Below are positions 8,635-18,503 of a stretch of 64,000 nt of DNA, one piece after another. The DNA lies in the NCBI RefSeq assembly GCF_009915765.1, contig NZ_JAABLQ010000001.1:2046001-2110000 (forward strand), written 5' to 3'. The number at the start of each line of letters is the position of its first letter. The stretch's first letter is position 1. The DNA comes from Pannonibacter sp. XCT-53 (GTDB taxonomy: Bacteria > Pseudomonadota > Alphaproteobacteria > Rhizobiales > Stappiaceae). Made by a program: the position numbers and the translations under genes. The notes beneath the pieces were generated by a model that was given only the letters and a program-made list of their open reading frames with translations, had not been told where the DNA came from and ran no database searches.

Positions 8635-10137
8635 ATGATGCACACCCGGGGATCGCATCTGCGAGCGGCGGCGCTGGCCGGCCTGTCCGTGCTGGCACTT
8701 CTGGGCGCAGGCCCGGCGGAGGCCGCCAAGACCAGCGTCACGCTCGGCGTGCGGCTGGAGCCACCGCATCTCGACCCGACGGCCGGGGCGGCGGCAGCCA
8801 TCGACGAGGTGGTCTTCATCAACCTGTTCGAGGGCCTGACGCAGGTCGACCGCGACGGCACCGTCAAGCCGGTGCTGGCCGAGAGCTGGACGATCTCGCC
8901 CGACGGCAAGACCTACACCTTCAAGCTGCGCAGCGGCGTGACATTCCACGACGGCACGGCGTTCGACGCCGAGGACGTGAAGTTCTCGCTGGAGCGCGGC
9001 AAGGCGGCCGACAGCGCCAACGCCCAGAAGGCCCGCTTCGAGCAGATCGAAAGCGTCGAGGTGCTTGGCCCGACCGAGGTCAGGGTGACCCTGACGCAAC
9101 CGGTGGGGGACTTCCTCATCTTTCTCGGCACGGGGGATGCGGTGATGGTGGCACCGGAAACGGCGGCCGGCAACAAGGCGCAGCCGGTCGGCACCGGTCC
9201 CTTCCGCTTCGGCCAGTGGGTGCAGGGCGACAAGGTCGAACTCAGCCGCAGCCCCGCCTACTGGGGCACGCCGGTGAAGCTGGAGACGGCAACCTTCAAG
9301 GTGATCGCCGACAATGCGGCCGCCTTCTCGGCGATGATGGCCGGGGACGTGGACGGGTTCCCGATCTACAACGCGCCGGAGAACCTGCCGCAGTTTGCCG
9401 CCGATCCGCGCTTTGCCGTGGTGGTGGGCACGACGGAGGGCGAGACGATCCTGTCGACCAACAACGCGCGCGCGCCCTTCTCGAACCTGAAGGTACGCCA
9501 GGCGATTGCCCATGCGATCGACCGCAAGGCGCTGATCGACGGGGCGATGTTCGGCTATGGCACGCCGATCGGCACGCATTTCGCCCCGCATCACCCGGCC
9601 TACCGCGACCTGACCGGCACCTATCCCTATGACCTCGACAAGGCCAGGGCGCTGCTGGCCGAGGCCGGGTATCCGGATGGCTTCAAGGCAACGCTAAAGC
9701 TGCCGCCTCCGACCTATGCCCGGCGGGGCGGCGAGATCCTCGCGTCGGACCTGAAGAAGATCGGCATCGAGCTGGAGCTGATCCCGCTCGAGTGGGCGCA
9801 GTGGCTGGAGCAGGTGTTCAAGGGCAAGGACTATGACCTGTCCATCGTCTCGCACACCGAGGCAAACGACATCAACATCTATGCCCGGGACGACTATTAC
9901 TTCAACTACAACAACCCCGAGCTGAAGGCGCTGATGGCCAGGCTCGACGCCACCAGCGACGAGGCGGCGCGCACCGCGCTTTACGGCGAAGCGCAGGAGA
10001 TCATCACCCGGGATGCGGTGAACGGCTTCCTGTTCCAGCTCGCCAAGACCGGGGTCTGGGACGCCAGGCTGAAGGGCCTGTGGGAAAACGCGCCGGTTCA
10101 GGCCAACGACCTGACCGGGGTCTACTGGGAAGACTGA
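8635..10137 (+). CDS. ABC importer periplasmic binding protein (SBP family 5)
   Basis: The protein has 500 residues with a signal peptide (basic start, hydrophobic core to about residue 25, cleavage near AEAA-KTS). The mature part has SBP_bac_5 landmarks: LDPTAGAA, EGLTQVDRDGTVKPVLAESW, KLRSGVTFHDGTAFDAEDVKFSLER, and in lobe II FSNLKVRQAIAHAIDRKAL. This family captures di- or oligopeptides, opines, nickel or glutathione and delivers them to DppB/DppC-type permeases. A purine-rich GGGGGAAGAGG precedes ATG 8635. It is second in the operon. A peptide or N-acyl amino acid ligand is inferred from the upstream M20 enzyme. Confidence 0.9.
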   Translation: MMHTRGSHLRAAALAGLSVLALLGAGPAEAAKTSVTLGVRLEPPHLDPTAGAAAAIDEVVFINLFEGLTQVDRDGTVKPVLAESWTISPDGKTYTFKLRSGVTFHDGTAFDAEDVKFSLERGKAADSANAQKARFEQIESVEVLGPTEVRVTLTQPVGDFLIFLGTGDAVMVAPETAAGNKAQPVGTGPFRFGQWVQGDKVELSRSPAYWGTPVKLETATFKVIADNAAAFSAMMAGDVDGFPIYNAPENLPQFAADPRFAVVVGTTEGETILSTNNARAPFSNLKVRQAIAHAIDRKALIDGAMFGYGTPIGTHFAPHHPAYRDLTGTYPYDLDKARALLAEAGYPDGFKATLKLPPPTYARRGGEILASDLKKIGIELELIPLEWAQWLEQVFKGKDYDLSIVSHTEANDINIYARDDYYFNYNNPELKALMARLDATSDEAARTALYGEAQEIITRDAVNGFLFQLAKTGVWDARLKGLWENAPVQANDLTGVYWED

Positions 10138-10220
10138 GACGGCACGGGGCAAGAAAGGGGACGGGGCAGGACCATGAGGAACCCGGCGCGCGCGACAGCG
10201 GCCGGGCGGCAGGATGCGGC

Positions 10221-11168
10221 ATGGCGCAGTTCCTGATCCGCCGGCTGATCAGCCTTGGCCTGACGCTGCTGCTGGCAGCGCTGGTGGTGTTCGTGGTGCT
10301 GGAGATCCTGCCCGGGGACCCGGCACGGCTGATGCTGGGCCTTGAGGCGCGCGAGGACACGGTCCAGGCGCTGCGCGAGCAGATGGGTCTGAACCGGCCC
10401 GTGGTCGAGCGGTTCCTGCTGTGGATCGGCGGGCTGGCCACCGGAGATCTCGGCGTCAGCTACACCTATTCGGTGCCCGTGGCCGATCTGGTGGCGGCCC
10501 GGCTGCCGGTGACCCTGCCGCTGGCGGTGATGGCGCTCGTGCTGGCGCTGGTGCTGGCGCTGCCGGCCGGCATCTGGGCGGCCAGCCGGCGCGGCCAGGC
10601 GGCCGACACCGGCCTGATGGCGCTGACGCAGGTGGGCATCGCCATCCCGAACTTCTGGTTCGCGATGCTGCTGGTCTTCGTCTTCGCCGTGACGCTGCGC
10701 TGGGTGCCTTCGGGCGGCTTTCCGGGATGGGAGGCCGGCGTCGGGCCGGCGCTGACCGCCCTGATGCTGCCGGCGGTGGCACTGGCCCTGCCGCAGGCGG
10801 CGATCCTGACGCGGGTGATGCGTTCGGCGCTGATCGACACGCTCGGCGAGGACTACGTGCGCACGGCACGCGCCAAGGGCCTGAGCCAGCGGGCAGCGCT
10901 GTGGGGCCATGCGCTGCGCAACGCGCTGATCCCGGTCCTGACGATCCTCGGCCTGCAGTTCGCCTTCCTGATCACCGGCACGATCATCATCGAGAATGTC
11001 TTCTACCTGCCCGGCATCGGCCGGCTGATCTTCCAGGCGATCACCCAGCGCGACCTGATCGTGGTCAAGAGCGTCGTGGTGCTGCTGGTGGCCCTTGTCA
11101 TCCTGGTGACGTTCCTTGTCGAGATCGCCTATGCGATCGCCGACCCGAGACTGAGGCGGCGGACATGA
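10221..11168 (+). CDS. ABC importer inner-membrane permease, DppB type
   Basis: The protein has 315 residues. The frame is open upstream, but ATG 10221 with CAGGA six bases before it gives the canonical DppB start (MAQFLIRRLISLGLTLL). Several hydrophobic segments are separated by short loops, with the cytoplasmic EAA-like loop DYVRTARAKGLS at about residues 211-222 that contacts the ATPase. ENVFYLPGIGRL near the end is typical of DppB/OppB proteins. The stop codon overlaps the next start (ATGA), indicating translational coupling. Confidence 0.9.
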   Translation: MAQFLIRRLISLGLTLLLAALVVFVVLEILPGDPARLMLGLEAREDTVQALREQMGLNRPVVERFLLWIGGLATGDLGVSYTYSVPVADLVAARLPVTLPLAVMALVLALVLALPAGIWAASRRGQAADTGLMALTQVGIAIPNFWFAMLLVFVFAVTLRWVPSGGFPGWEAGVGPALTALMLPAVALALPQAAILTRVMRSALIDTLGEDYVRTARAKGLSQRAALWGHALRNALIPVLTILGLQFAFLITGTIIIENVFYLPGIGRLIFQAITQRDLIVVKSVVVLLVALVILVTFLVEIAYAIADPRLRRRT

Positions 11169-11986
11169 CCCGCGCGCATGCTTCCCTCGCCATTGGCGCG
11201 ATGCTGACGCTGCTGGTGACACTTGCCGCCGCCCTGTCGCTGGTCTGGACGCCGCATCCGATCGACACGCTCGACGTCGCCTCGCGGCTGCAGGGCCCCT
11301 CGCTGGCGCATCCGCTGGGCACGGACCAGTACGGACGCGACCTGCTGTCGATGCTGATGGTGGGCGCGCGCACCTCGATTGCGGTGGCGCTGGTGGCCGT
11401 CGGCATCGGCTTCGGCGTCGGCGTGCCGCTCGGGCTGATGGCGGCGCGGCGCGGCGGGCTCATCGACGAGGCGGTGATGCGCTTCAATGATCTCGTCTTT
11501 GCCTTCCCTGCCCTGCTGTCGGCGGTGCTGATCACGGCGCTGATGGGGCCGGGAGCCTTCAACGCGATCCTGGCGATCGGCCTCTTCAACATTCCGGTCT
11601 TTGCCCGGGTGGCGCGCGGGGCGGCGCTGGCGCTGTCCTCGCGCGAGTATCTGATGGCGGCGCGGGTGGCCGGCAAGGGCGAGGTGCGGATCACGCTCGA
11701 ACATGTGCTGCCGAACATCGCAAGCCTGCTGATCGTCCAGGCGACGATCCAGTTCTCGCTCGGCATCCTCGCCGAGGCGGGACTGTCCTATGTCGGTCTC
11801 GGGGCCCAGCCGCCGCTCACGAGCTGGGGGCGGATGCTGAACGAGGCGCAGACCATGATGGCCTTCGCGCCGCAGCTGGCGCTCTATCCTGGCCTCGCCA
11901 TCGTGCTCACCGTCATCGGGCTGAACCTGCTCGGCGACGGTCTGCGCGACCTGACCGATCCCCGCCTGAACCGGAGGTCGGCATGA
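11165..11986 (+). CDS. ABC importer inner-membrane permease, DppC type
   Basis: The protein has 273 residues. It shows HPLGTDQYGRDLLSML near the N-terminus and the EAA loop REYLMAARVAGKG (about 160-172). AEAGLSYVGLGAQPPLTSWGRML and the ending LGDGLRDLTDPRL are diagnostic of DppC/OppC permeases. It pairs with the preceding DppB-type protein to form the channel. The start overlaps the previous stop by ATGA, and its own stop overlaps the next start in the same way. Confidence 0.9.
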   Translation: MTRAHASLAIGAMLTLLVTLAAALSLVWTPHPIDTLDVASRLQGPSLAHPLGTDQYGRDLLSMLMVGARTSIAVALVAVGIGFGVGVPLGLMAARRGGLIDEAVMRFNDLVFAFPALLSAVLITALMGPGAFNAILAIGLFNIPVFARVARGAALALSSREYLMAARVAGKGEVRITLEHVLPNIASLLIVQATIQFSLGILAEAGLSYVGLGAQPPLTSWGRMLNEAQTMMAFAPQLALYPGLAIVLTVIGLNLLGDGLRDLTDPRLNRRSA

Positions 11987-13629
11987 CACCCCTGCTTCAG
12001 CTCGACCGCGTGTCCCTGTCGATCGGGGCAACGCCGATCCTCAAGTCCCTGTCCTTCGCGCTCCAGGCCGGGGACACGCTCGGGCTGGTGGGCGAAAGCG
12101 GCTCGGGCAAGTCGCTCACCGCCCTGTCGATCCTGCGTCTTCTGCCCAGGGGCGCCAGACTGGGCGGTGCCATCCGGCTTAACGGCCGCGATCTCGTCGC
12201 CGCAAGCGAACGGGACATGTGCGCCATCCGCGGCAACGAGATCGCGATGATCTTCCAGGAGCCGATGACCGCGCTCAATCCGGTGAAGACGATCGGCGCA
12301 CAGGTGGCGGAAAGCCTCGTCGTCCACGGCAAGGAAGCCCGGGGGGCGGCCGGGCGCGAGGCGCGCCGCCTGCTCGACCGCGTCGGGCTTGCGGGAAGCC
12401 GGGTGTCGCCTGAGCGCTACCCGCACGAGCTTTCGGGCGGCCAGCGCCAGCGTGTGGTGATCGCCATGGCGATCGCCTGCCGGCCGAAACTGCTCATCGC
12501 CGACGAACCGACGACCGCGCTCGACGTCACGATCCAGGCGCAGATCCTTGACCTCCTGCGCGAGATCCAGCGGCAGGACCGGATGGCCCTGATGCTGATC
12601 AGCCATGATCTGGCCGTGGTCGCCGACATGGCCGACCAGGTGCTGATCCTGAAGGACGGGGCGGAGGTGGAACGCGGCCCGACGACGGCGCTGTTCCGCG
12701 GCTTCCGCGCCCCCTACTCGCAAGCCCTCATCGCCGCCTCCGCGCATGTGCCGGACCGGCTTGCGGCCCGCGTGAGCGTCAGGCCGGCGGAGCCGCTGCT
12801 CGAGGTCAGCCGGCTGACGGTCGACTACGACCTGCCCGGTCAGGGTTTCTTCGGTCGCCTGGCCGGACGGAAGGGACGCATGCGGGCGGTGTCGGGCGTG
12901 AGCTTCACGGTGGCAGCCGGGGAAAGCGTTGGCCTGGTGGGCGAATCCGGCTGCGGCAAGTCCACCCTCGCCCGCACCCTGCTCGGTCTCCAGCGCCCGA
13001 CCGAGGGCAGCGTTCGCCTCGACGGGGACGACCCGCATGGCTTGCGCGGTCAGGCGCTGCGCGACCTGCGGCGGAAGGTCCAGGCGGTGTTCCAGGATCC
13101 CTATGGCAGTTTCGACCCGCGCCAGCCGGTGGCGCGGGCGGTTGCCGAGCCGCTGCACCTGCTGTCCGGACTGACGGCGGCGGAGCGCCGTCGCCGTGTC
13201 AGCGAAGCGCTCGTGTCGGTCGGCCTGTCCCCCCGCGATGGCGACAAGTATCCGCACGAGTTCTCGGGTGGCCAGCGCCAGCGCATCGGCATCGCGCGGG
13301 CGCTCGTCACCCGGCCACGGCTGATCATTGCCGATGAGCCCGTCTCGGCGCTCGACGTCTCCATCCGGGCGCAGATCCTCGATCTGCTGGCACGCCTGCA
13401 GGACCAGTTCGGCCTCAGCTACCTGTTCATCTCGCATGACCTCGGCGTGGTCAGGGCGATCACGGACCGGGTTCTGGTGATGAATGCCGGGCAGATCGTC
13501 GAGGAAGGCGCAACCGCGCGGGTGTTCGACGCGCCGCAGCACCCCTACACGCGGCTGCTTGTCGCCTCCGCCCCACGGCTGGAGACGGTGCTGGCCGCGC
13601 GCGAGGCGCGCGAGCGGGAGCTGCGCTGA
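11983..13629 (+). CDS. ABC importer ATPase with two fused nucleotide-binding domains (DppD-DppF)
   Basis: The protein has 548 residues. The first domain has Walker A GESGSGKS (37-44), signature LSGGQRQR and Walker B LLIADEP. The second has Walker [10 protein letters not shown] near 320-328, signature [15 protein letters not shown] and Walker B LIIADEP. Each domain ends with the oligopeptide/dipeptide C-terminal extension. A single fused chain replaces the separate DppD and DppF subunits and energises the two permeases. It is the last gene of the five-gene operon, coupled to the permease by ATGA. It faces the convergent methyltransferase gene across an 80-base gap. Confidence 0.92.
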   Translation: MTPLLQLDRVSLSIGATPILKSLSFALQAGDTLGLVGESGSGKSLTALSILRLLPRGARLGGAIRLNGRDLVAASERDMCAIRGNEIAMIFQEPMTALNPVKTIGAQVAESLVVHGKEARGAAGREARRLLDRVGLAGSRVSPERYPHELSGGQRQRVVIAMAIACRPKLLIADEPTTALDVTIQAQILDLLREIQRQDRMALMLISHDLAVVADMADQVLILKDGAEVERGPTTALFRGFRAPYSQALIAASAHVPDRLAARVSVRPAEPLLEVSRLTVDYDLPGQGFFGRLAGRKGRMRAVSGVSFTVAAGESVGLVGESGCGKSTLARTLLGLQRPTEGSVRLDGDDPHGLRGQALRDLRRKVQAVFQDPYGSFDPRQPVARAVAEPLHLLSGLTAAERRRRVSEALVSVGLSPRDGDKYPHEFSGGQRQRIGIARALVTRPRLIIADEPVSALDVSIRAQILDLLARLQDQFGLSYLFISHDLGVVRAITDRVLVMNAGQIVEEGATARVFDAPQHPYTRLLVASAPRLETVLAAREARERELR

Positions 13630-13709
13630 GACCGGAGACCGCGCCCGGCTCCATGCCCGGCTCCGGGCCCGGCGGAGGCGCAGGCCGGGGGGAGATGCCC
13701 GACCTTGCG

Positions 13710-14303
13710 TCAGCGGACGGGCTTGACCAGACGCAGGCGCCAGGTGACGCCCTTCTTGTCGGAGACGAGACGATAATCGTCGAGCACCTGCCAGCGGGCG
13801 GTGTCGTCGGTTGCCTCCCAGAGGCGGGCGATCAGCCGGTTGGCGCCGGATTCCGGACGCTTCGGCGAGTACATCGACAGGGCGATGACGCCATCCCCGG
13901 CAAGCCAGGGAACGTAACGGGACACAACCGCGCCCGGATCCTCCGCGAAATGCAGCACCTCGTTGAAGACGATGGCGCTGAACCGCTCGTCCGCCGCAGG
14001 CTCGAACGTGTGCATGTCGCCCGCGCGCAGCGAGGCGATCGCAGGATCGACATGCGCAATCTCGAGCGCCTTGGGCGCAAGGTCGACGCCGACATAGTGC
14101 TTGAGGCCGAGCGGGGCGAGACGTTCATACAGGAGGCCTTCGCCGCAGCCGATGTCCAGCACCTTGTCGAAGGCCCGGTTGAGCATCAGCCACATGCCGA
14201 TGATGCCATAGCGGCCGCTCTCGGGCAGGTCGCGCAGGAAGGCCCAGCGGCCGGCCGCGTATTCCTCATCCCAGCCTTCGGCGGTGGTGGCGTTCTTGGA
14301 CAT
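13710..14303 (-). CDS. Class I SAM-dependent methyltransferase at the end of an ABC importer operon
   Basis: The protein has 197 residues from ATG 14303, which has GGAGAAG ahead of it. A GTG at 14354, overlapping the permease stop as GTGA, would give 214 residues and direct coupling, so both starts are possible. SAM motif I is VLDIGCGEG; an acidic residue ends strand 2 (VGVDLAPK), and AGDMHTF and IVFNEVLHF follow. The overall pattern resembles NodS-type small methyltransferases. The substrate is not evident. Its place directly behind importer genes suggests it modifies the imported compound or a derivative, which is inference. Confidence 0.7.
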   Translation of the reverse strand: MSKNATTAEGWDEEYAAGRWAFLRDLPESGRYGIIGMWLMLNRAFDKVLDIGCGEGLLYERLAPLGLKHYVGVDLAPKALEIAHVDPAIASLRAGDMHTFEPAADERFSAIVFNEVLHFAEDPGAVVSRYVPWLAGDGVIALSMYSPKRPESGANRLIARLWEATDDTARWQVLDDYRLVSDKKGVTWRLRLVKPVR

Positions 14304-14350
14304 GATCTTCTCCAGGGCCCGGCGGGCCTCATCGAACAGGCAATCGGGCT

Positions 14351-15523
14351 TCACTTATAGGGATCGGCCGCGTCACGCAAACCATCCCCCAGGAAATTGA
14401 ACGCCAGCACGACGATGATGATGGGGATGACCGGGGCCATCAGCCAGGGATAGACCGTCACCACCGAGATGTTCTGCGCCTCGTTCAGCATCACCCCCCA
14501 GGACACGGACGGTCGCCGCAGGCCGAGGTTCAGGAACGACAGCGCGGTCTCGCCGAGGATCATGCCCGGGATCGACAGGGTCGCCGAGGCGATGATGTGG
14601 CTGGTAAAGCCGGGCAGCAGGTGCTTGGAGATGACGCGCGAGGGCTTGGCCCCCATCAGCACGGCGGCCTGGGCGTATTCCTCCTCGCGCAGGGCGAGGA
14701 GCTTGGAGCGGACCGCGCGGGCAAGTCCCGGCCAGTCCAGCAGTCCGAGGATGATGGTCAGGCCAAAATAGATCCAGACCGGGCTCCAGGTCACCGGCAG
14801 GGCTGCCGACAGGGCCATCCAGAGGGGCAACTCGGGCAAGGACCGCATGATCTCGATCACGCGCTGGATCAGGCTGTCGACGAAGCCGCCGAAGTAGCCG
14901 GCGATGCCGCCGAAGAACAGTCCGAGGACGATCGAGATGGCCACGCCAACCAGGCCGACGGTCAGCGACAGGCGGGCGCCATAGACAAGGCCCGAGAACT
15001 GGTCGCGGCCGAGGCGATCCGTGCCCAGAAGATAGAAGGTGCCGCCCTTCGGCGGACAGACCAGATGGAAGTCGGCCTTGAACAGGCCCCAGAACTGATA
15101 GTCGTCGCCCGAGCAGAAGAAGCGCAGGGGCATGGGCTTGCGGCGGTCCTCCTCATAGGTCCACTGCAGCGTCTTCATGTCGATCTTCGCCTTCAGCGGA
15201 TAGACGAAGGGGGTGCGCAGCGATCCCTCATGGAACAGGTGCACACCCTGCGGCGGGGCGAAGAGATACTTGGAATCGCGGGTGTTGGCCTCGTAGGGCG
15301 CGATCACCTCGGCGAAGGGCACGCAGAGATAGAACAGGAAGAGAACCACGGCGGACCAGACCGCGACGCGGTGGCGGCGGAACTTCCACCACATGATCTT
15401 CCACTGGGACGCCTGGAAGAAGCGCTCCTGCTCCGGCGTCAGCTCCCGGCTGGTGTGGGGGTTGAACGGGGTCGGATCGACGAAATGCTCGCCCGTGCGG
15501 TCGTGATGGCCGGTCGTCGTCAT
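14351..15523 (-). CDS. ABC importer permease, YejE/DppC type with long periplasmic insertion
   Basis: The protein has 390 residues, longer than usual DppC proteins. A cytoplasmic N-terminal tail (about 50 residues, with ELTPEQERFFQASQWKIMWWKFRRH) is typical of the YejE/large-SBP subclass. After the first membrane segment comes an insertion of about 110 residues (roughly 75-185) that ends in TDRLGRDQFSGLVYG. It is followed by the conserved permease core with EEYAQAAVLMGAKPSR (EAA loop), LGETALSFLNLGL and LGDGLRDAADPYK. It overlaps the upstream permease gene by ATGA. The insertion suggests a larger or unusual substrate than plain dipeptides. Confidence 0.85.
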   Translation of the reverse strand: MTTTGHHDRTGEHFVDPTPFNPHTSRELTPEQERFFQASQWKIMWWKFRRHRVAVWSAVVLFLFYLCVPFAEVIAPYEANTRDSKYLFAPPQGVHLFHEGSLRTPFVYPLKAKIDMKTLQWTYEEDRRKPMPLRFFCSGDDYQFWGLFKADFHLVCPPKGGTFYLLGTDRLGRDQFSGLVYGARLSLTVGLVGVAISIVLGLFFGGIAGYFGGFVDSLIQRVIEIMRSLPELPLWMALSAALPVTWSPVWIYFGLTIILGLLDWPGLARAVRSKLLALREEEYAQAAVLMGAKPSRVISKHLLPGFTSHIIASATLSIPGMILGETALSFLNLGLRRPSVSWGVMLNEAQNISVVTVYPWLMAPVIPIIIVVLAFNFLGDGLRDAADPYK

Positions 15524-16545
15524 GCGGCCGACCTCCCGCCCAGACGGATCCGCGGATCAAGGATGGCCAGCAGGATGTCGGAGACCAGCATGCCGACCAG
15601 CGTCAGGACCGCCACGAACAGCAGGATGAAGCCGGCGAGGAACTGGTCCTGGGACTGCAGCGCGTTGAGCAGGACGGGCCCCACTGTCGGAAGGTTCAGC
15701 ACCACCGACACGATCACCGAGCCGGAGACCAGCGAGGGGATCAGGTTGCCGATGTCGGAGATGAAGGGATTGAGGGCCATGCGCAGCGGGTACTTCATCA
15801 GCAGGCGGCCTTCGGACAGGCCCTTTGCCCGGGCCGTGGTGACATACTGCTTGTGCAGCTCGTCGAGCAGGTTCGCCCGCAGGCGACGGATCATCGCGGC
15901 CGTACCGGAGGTCCCGATCACGATCGTCGGCACGATCAGATGCGCCATGACCGACATGACCTTGTCCATGCTCCAGGGCTGGTCGATGTACTCCGGCGCC
16001 ATCAGGCCGCCGACCGACAGTCCGAACCACTTGTTGAAGAAATAGAGCAGGATCAGGCCGAAGAGGAAGTTGGGCGTGGCGAGGCCGATGTAGCCGAGGA
16101 AGGTGAAGCCGTAATCGCCCCAGGAGTACTGCCGGGTGGCGGAATAGATGCCGATCGGGAAGGAGACGATGTAGACGAACAGGATGGTCGCGGCATTGAG
16201 CACGATCGTCAGCGGCAGCGTCGGGCCAACCACCTCCTGCACCGGCTTGTCGAACTCGAACGACCAGCCCCAGTTGCCCTGGATCAGCCCGTCGAAACCA
16301 TGCGGCCCCGGCCAGAGGCCGACCCAGATCAGGTACCGCTCGAAGAAGGGCCGGTCGAGCGCGAACTCGGCCCGGAGGAATTCCAGCTTGGCGATGGAGG
16401 ATGCCTCGCCCGTCGAGCGAAGCACGGCGATCTGGTTGGAGATGTAGTCTCCCGCCGGCAGCTCGATGATGAAGAATGTCAGCAGGCTGATCACAAGCAG
16501 CGTCGGGATCATCGTCAGGATCCGGCGCAGGATGTAAATGAGCAT
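15520..16545 (-). CDS. ABC importer permease, YejB/DppB type
   Basis: The protein has 341 residues from ATG 16545 (MLIYILRRILTMIPTLLV), preceded by GGGGGA; a TTG at 16557 would add four residues. There are six or so hydrophobic segments and the EAA loop KQYVTTARAKGLSEG (about 225-239). VLNLPTVGPVLLNALQSQD takes the place of the DppB ENVFxLPGIG region. It forms the channel with the adjacent DppC-type subunit. A perfect stem-loop lies between it and the binding-protein gene upstream. Confidence 0.88.
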   Translation of the reverse strand: MLIYILRRILTMIPTLLVISLLTFFIIELPAGDYISNQIAVLRSTGEASSIAKLEFLRAEFALDRPFFERYLIWVGLWPGPHGFDGLIQGNWGWSFEFDKPVQEVVGPTLPLTIVLNAATILFVYIVSFPIGIYSATRQYSWGDYGFTFLGYIGLATPNFLFGLILLYFFNKWFGLSVGGLMAPEYIDQPWSMDKVMSVMAHLIVPTIVIGTSGTAAMIRRLRANLLDELHKQYVTTARAKGLSEGRLLMKYPLRMALNPFISDIGNLIPSLVSGSVIVSVVLNLPTVGPVLLNALQSQDQFLAGFILLFVAVLTLVGMLVSDILLAILDPRIRLGGRSAA

Positions 16546-16565
16546 TGGGTCCCCCAAGGGTCAGC

Positions 16566-16589
16566 GGCGGCAGGGGGGACCCTGCCGCC
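16566..16589 (-). other. Intercistronic stem-loop after the binding-protein gene
   Basis: GGCGGCAGGG (16566-16575) and CCCTGCCGCC (16580-16589) form a perfect 10-bp stem with a 4-base loop, directly after the SBP stop and before the permease start. There is no T-run on the - strand, so it is more likely an mRNA-stabilising or attenuating hairpin. Such hairpins commonly raise binding-protein levels above permease levels. Confidence 0.65.
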
Positions 16590-16595
16590 CTGGCC

Positions 16596-18503
16596 TTACT
16601 TCGCGGCGCTGGTGAGCCAGAACTCGTCCATCCGGTGGATGCCGAACTGCGCGCCCGGATCCCAGCCGTAGATTGCCTCGTCCGGAACGTTCTCGAGGCC
16701 CTTCACGACCACGGGCTGCGGCACTTCGGAGACCAGACCGATATGGATCGTCTCATCGGCATGGATCTGGAGGATCTCATGCCAGATGGTCTCGCGGGCG
16801 GCGGTGTCGGCTGCGCCGAACCAGGCCTGGTACAGCTCGCCCAGACGGGCTGCCGGTGCCCAGTCCGGCTTCTCGCCACCCTTGCCGGCGGTCTCCAGAT
16901 AGTCGCCCCAGGTCGGCCAGGTCAGCTGGTCGCCACGCGCCGGAACATAGTCGGTGGGCGGCATGTCGGCGGTCGGGATGCCGTTCTCGAAGCCGGTGCC
17001 CACGGACATGACCAGCTCGCCCGCCATGGCGCGGTCGCGGATGACGTCGCGCTGGCTCGGCTTGGAGAAGAGCTTGACGCCGATTTCCTTCCAGGTCTCG
17101 GCCACCAGCTCCAGCGCATCGACCTCGGTCTGGCTTTCGCCGTTGGTCTCGACGATGATTTCCAGCGGGCGACCATCCGGCAGCAGACGGATGCCGTCGC
17201 CGCGGCGGCTGGTCAGGCCGATCTCGTCCAGCAGCGCATTGGCCGCATCCACATCGAAGGACGCCCATTGCGTCCGGTACTCGTCCTTGAACAGCGGGCT
17301 CATGCTCAGGACCGTGTCATTGGCCGGCTGGCCGAGACCGAAGTACAGCACCCGGTTGATCATGTCCCGGTCGATGCCGAGGGACAGCGCGCGGCGGAAG
17401 CGGGTGTCGCGCAGCAGCTCGCGCCAGACCGGATCCTTGACGGTCAGGTTGGGCAGCAGCGAGATCTCCGAGCCCTTGGTGTTCGGCCACAGCAGCGTCC
17501 GATAGCCATGCTGTTCCTCGCCCTGCTTCAGGACGGTGATGTCGGAGAAGGACAGGTTGCGCGCCTGAAGCTCGACCTCGCCGGCCTGGGTCTTGGCCGG
17601 GATCAGCTTGCCGTCCGCGACCGTCATGATGACGCGGTCGATGTAGGGGAGCTGCTGTCCGGTCGGATCGACGCGGTGATAGAAGGGATTGCGGACGAGC
17701 ACGAAGCGCTGGTCGCTGTCGGCCGTGCGACGCACCCAGGGCTGCAGCGACGGCAGGTCCGGGTTCATCGCGTTGTACATGTCGTCCATCTTGTTGTGCA
17801 GCGGCGCCCAGTCGCGGACCTTCTGCGCCGCGACACCCTTGGCGATGGCAGCGGGATCGCCGTAGCGGGCGTGGAACTGCTTGAGGTAGTGCGCAGGCCG
17901 GTAGATGAAGGGCGGCCGCGACAGGGCAAGCTCCGGCAGGAACAACGGGTTGGGCTGGTCCCAGGTGTAGCGGACGGTCGTCTCGTCAATGACCTCGAAC
18001 TTCGGCCCCTTGCCGCCCGCCAGCAGGAACGGCGGCAGGCCGGACGGGGTCAGGTCCGGGTTGGAAATCACGTCCTCGAAGTAGTAGCGCAGGTCCTCGG
18101 AGGTGAAGGGCGCCCCGTCCGACCACCTGTGTCCCTTGCGCAGCGTGAGCGTGAAGATCCGGCCTTCCTCGACCTTCACGTCCTTGAGAATGTCGGGAAC
18201 CAGCTCCAGATCCGCCGTGTAGCCGACCAGTCGCGCATAGCCCCAGACGTTGATCAGGCGGACATCGCGCGCCCGCCCGATCAGGGTGTTGACCGTGCCG
18301 CCCACGGCACCGACCGTGCGGCCGCGTGTCTCCAGATCGACCACCAGAGGCTCGTCCGGAACGCGCTCGGCCACCGGCGGCAGGTTGGCGTAGCCGAGTG
18401 CCTCGAGCCCGGGCGTCTCCTTGAGATCCAGGGCCAGCGCCTGCGCGCTGAACAGACCCGCCAGGGCAAGGGCGGGCAGGCCTAGGGCCGACCAGAATTT
18501 CAT
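16596..18503 (-). CDS. Large ABC importer periplasmic binding protein (SBP family 5)
   Basis: The protein has 635 residues, over 100 longer than DppA-type proteins. A signal peptide is clear ([24 protein letters not shown], cleavage near residue 24). SBP_bac_5 motifs are present: TLRKGHRWSDGAPFTSEDLRYY, then LVRNPFYHRVDPTGQQLPYID, and RRALSLGIDRDMINRVLY in lobe II. Large members of this class include YejA (microcin C-type peptides) and AgpA (alpha-galactosides), so the ligand could be a longer peptide, an opine or an oligosaccharide. The start overlaps the ATPase stop by ATGA, so the operon order is ATPase, SBP, permeases, methyltransferase. Confidence 0.88.
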   Translation of the reverse strand: MKFWSALGLPALALAGLFSAQALALDLKETPGLEALGYANLPPVAERVPDEPLVVDLETRGRTVGAVGGTVNTLIGRARDVRLINVWGYARLVGYTADLELVPDILKDVKVEEGRIFTLTLRKGHRWSDGAPFTSEDLRYYFEDVISNPDLTPSGLPPFLLAGGKGPKFEVIDETTVRYTWDQPNPLFLPELALSRPPFIYRPAHYLKQFHARYGDPAAIAKGVAAQKVRDWAPLHNKMDDMYNAMNPDLPSLQPWVRRTADSDQRFVLVRNPFYHRVDPTGQQLPYIDRVIMTVADGKLIPAKTQAGEVELQARNLSFSDITVLKQGEEQHGYRTLLWPNTKGSEISLLPNLTVKDPVWRELLRDTRFRRALSLGIDRDMINRVLYFGLGQPANDTVLSMSPLFKDEYRTQWASFDVDAANALLDEIGLTSRRGDGIRLLPDGRPLEIIVETNGESQTEVDALELVAETWKEIGVKLFSKPSQRDVIRDRAMAGELVMSVGTGFENGIPTADMPPTDYVPARGDQLTWPTWGDYLETAGKGGEKPDWAPAARLGELYQAWFGAADTAARETIWHEILQIHADETIHIGLVSEVPQPVVVKGLENVPDEAIYGWDPGAQFGIHRMDEFWLTSAAK

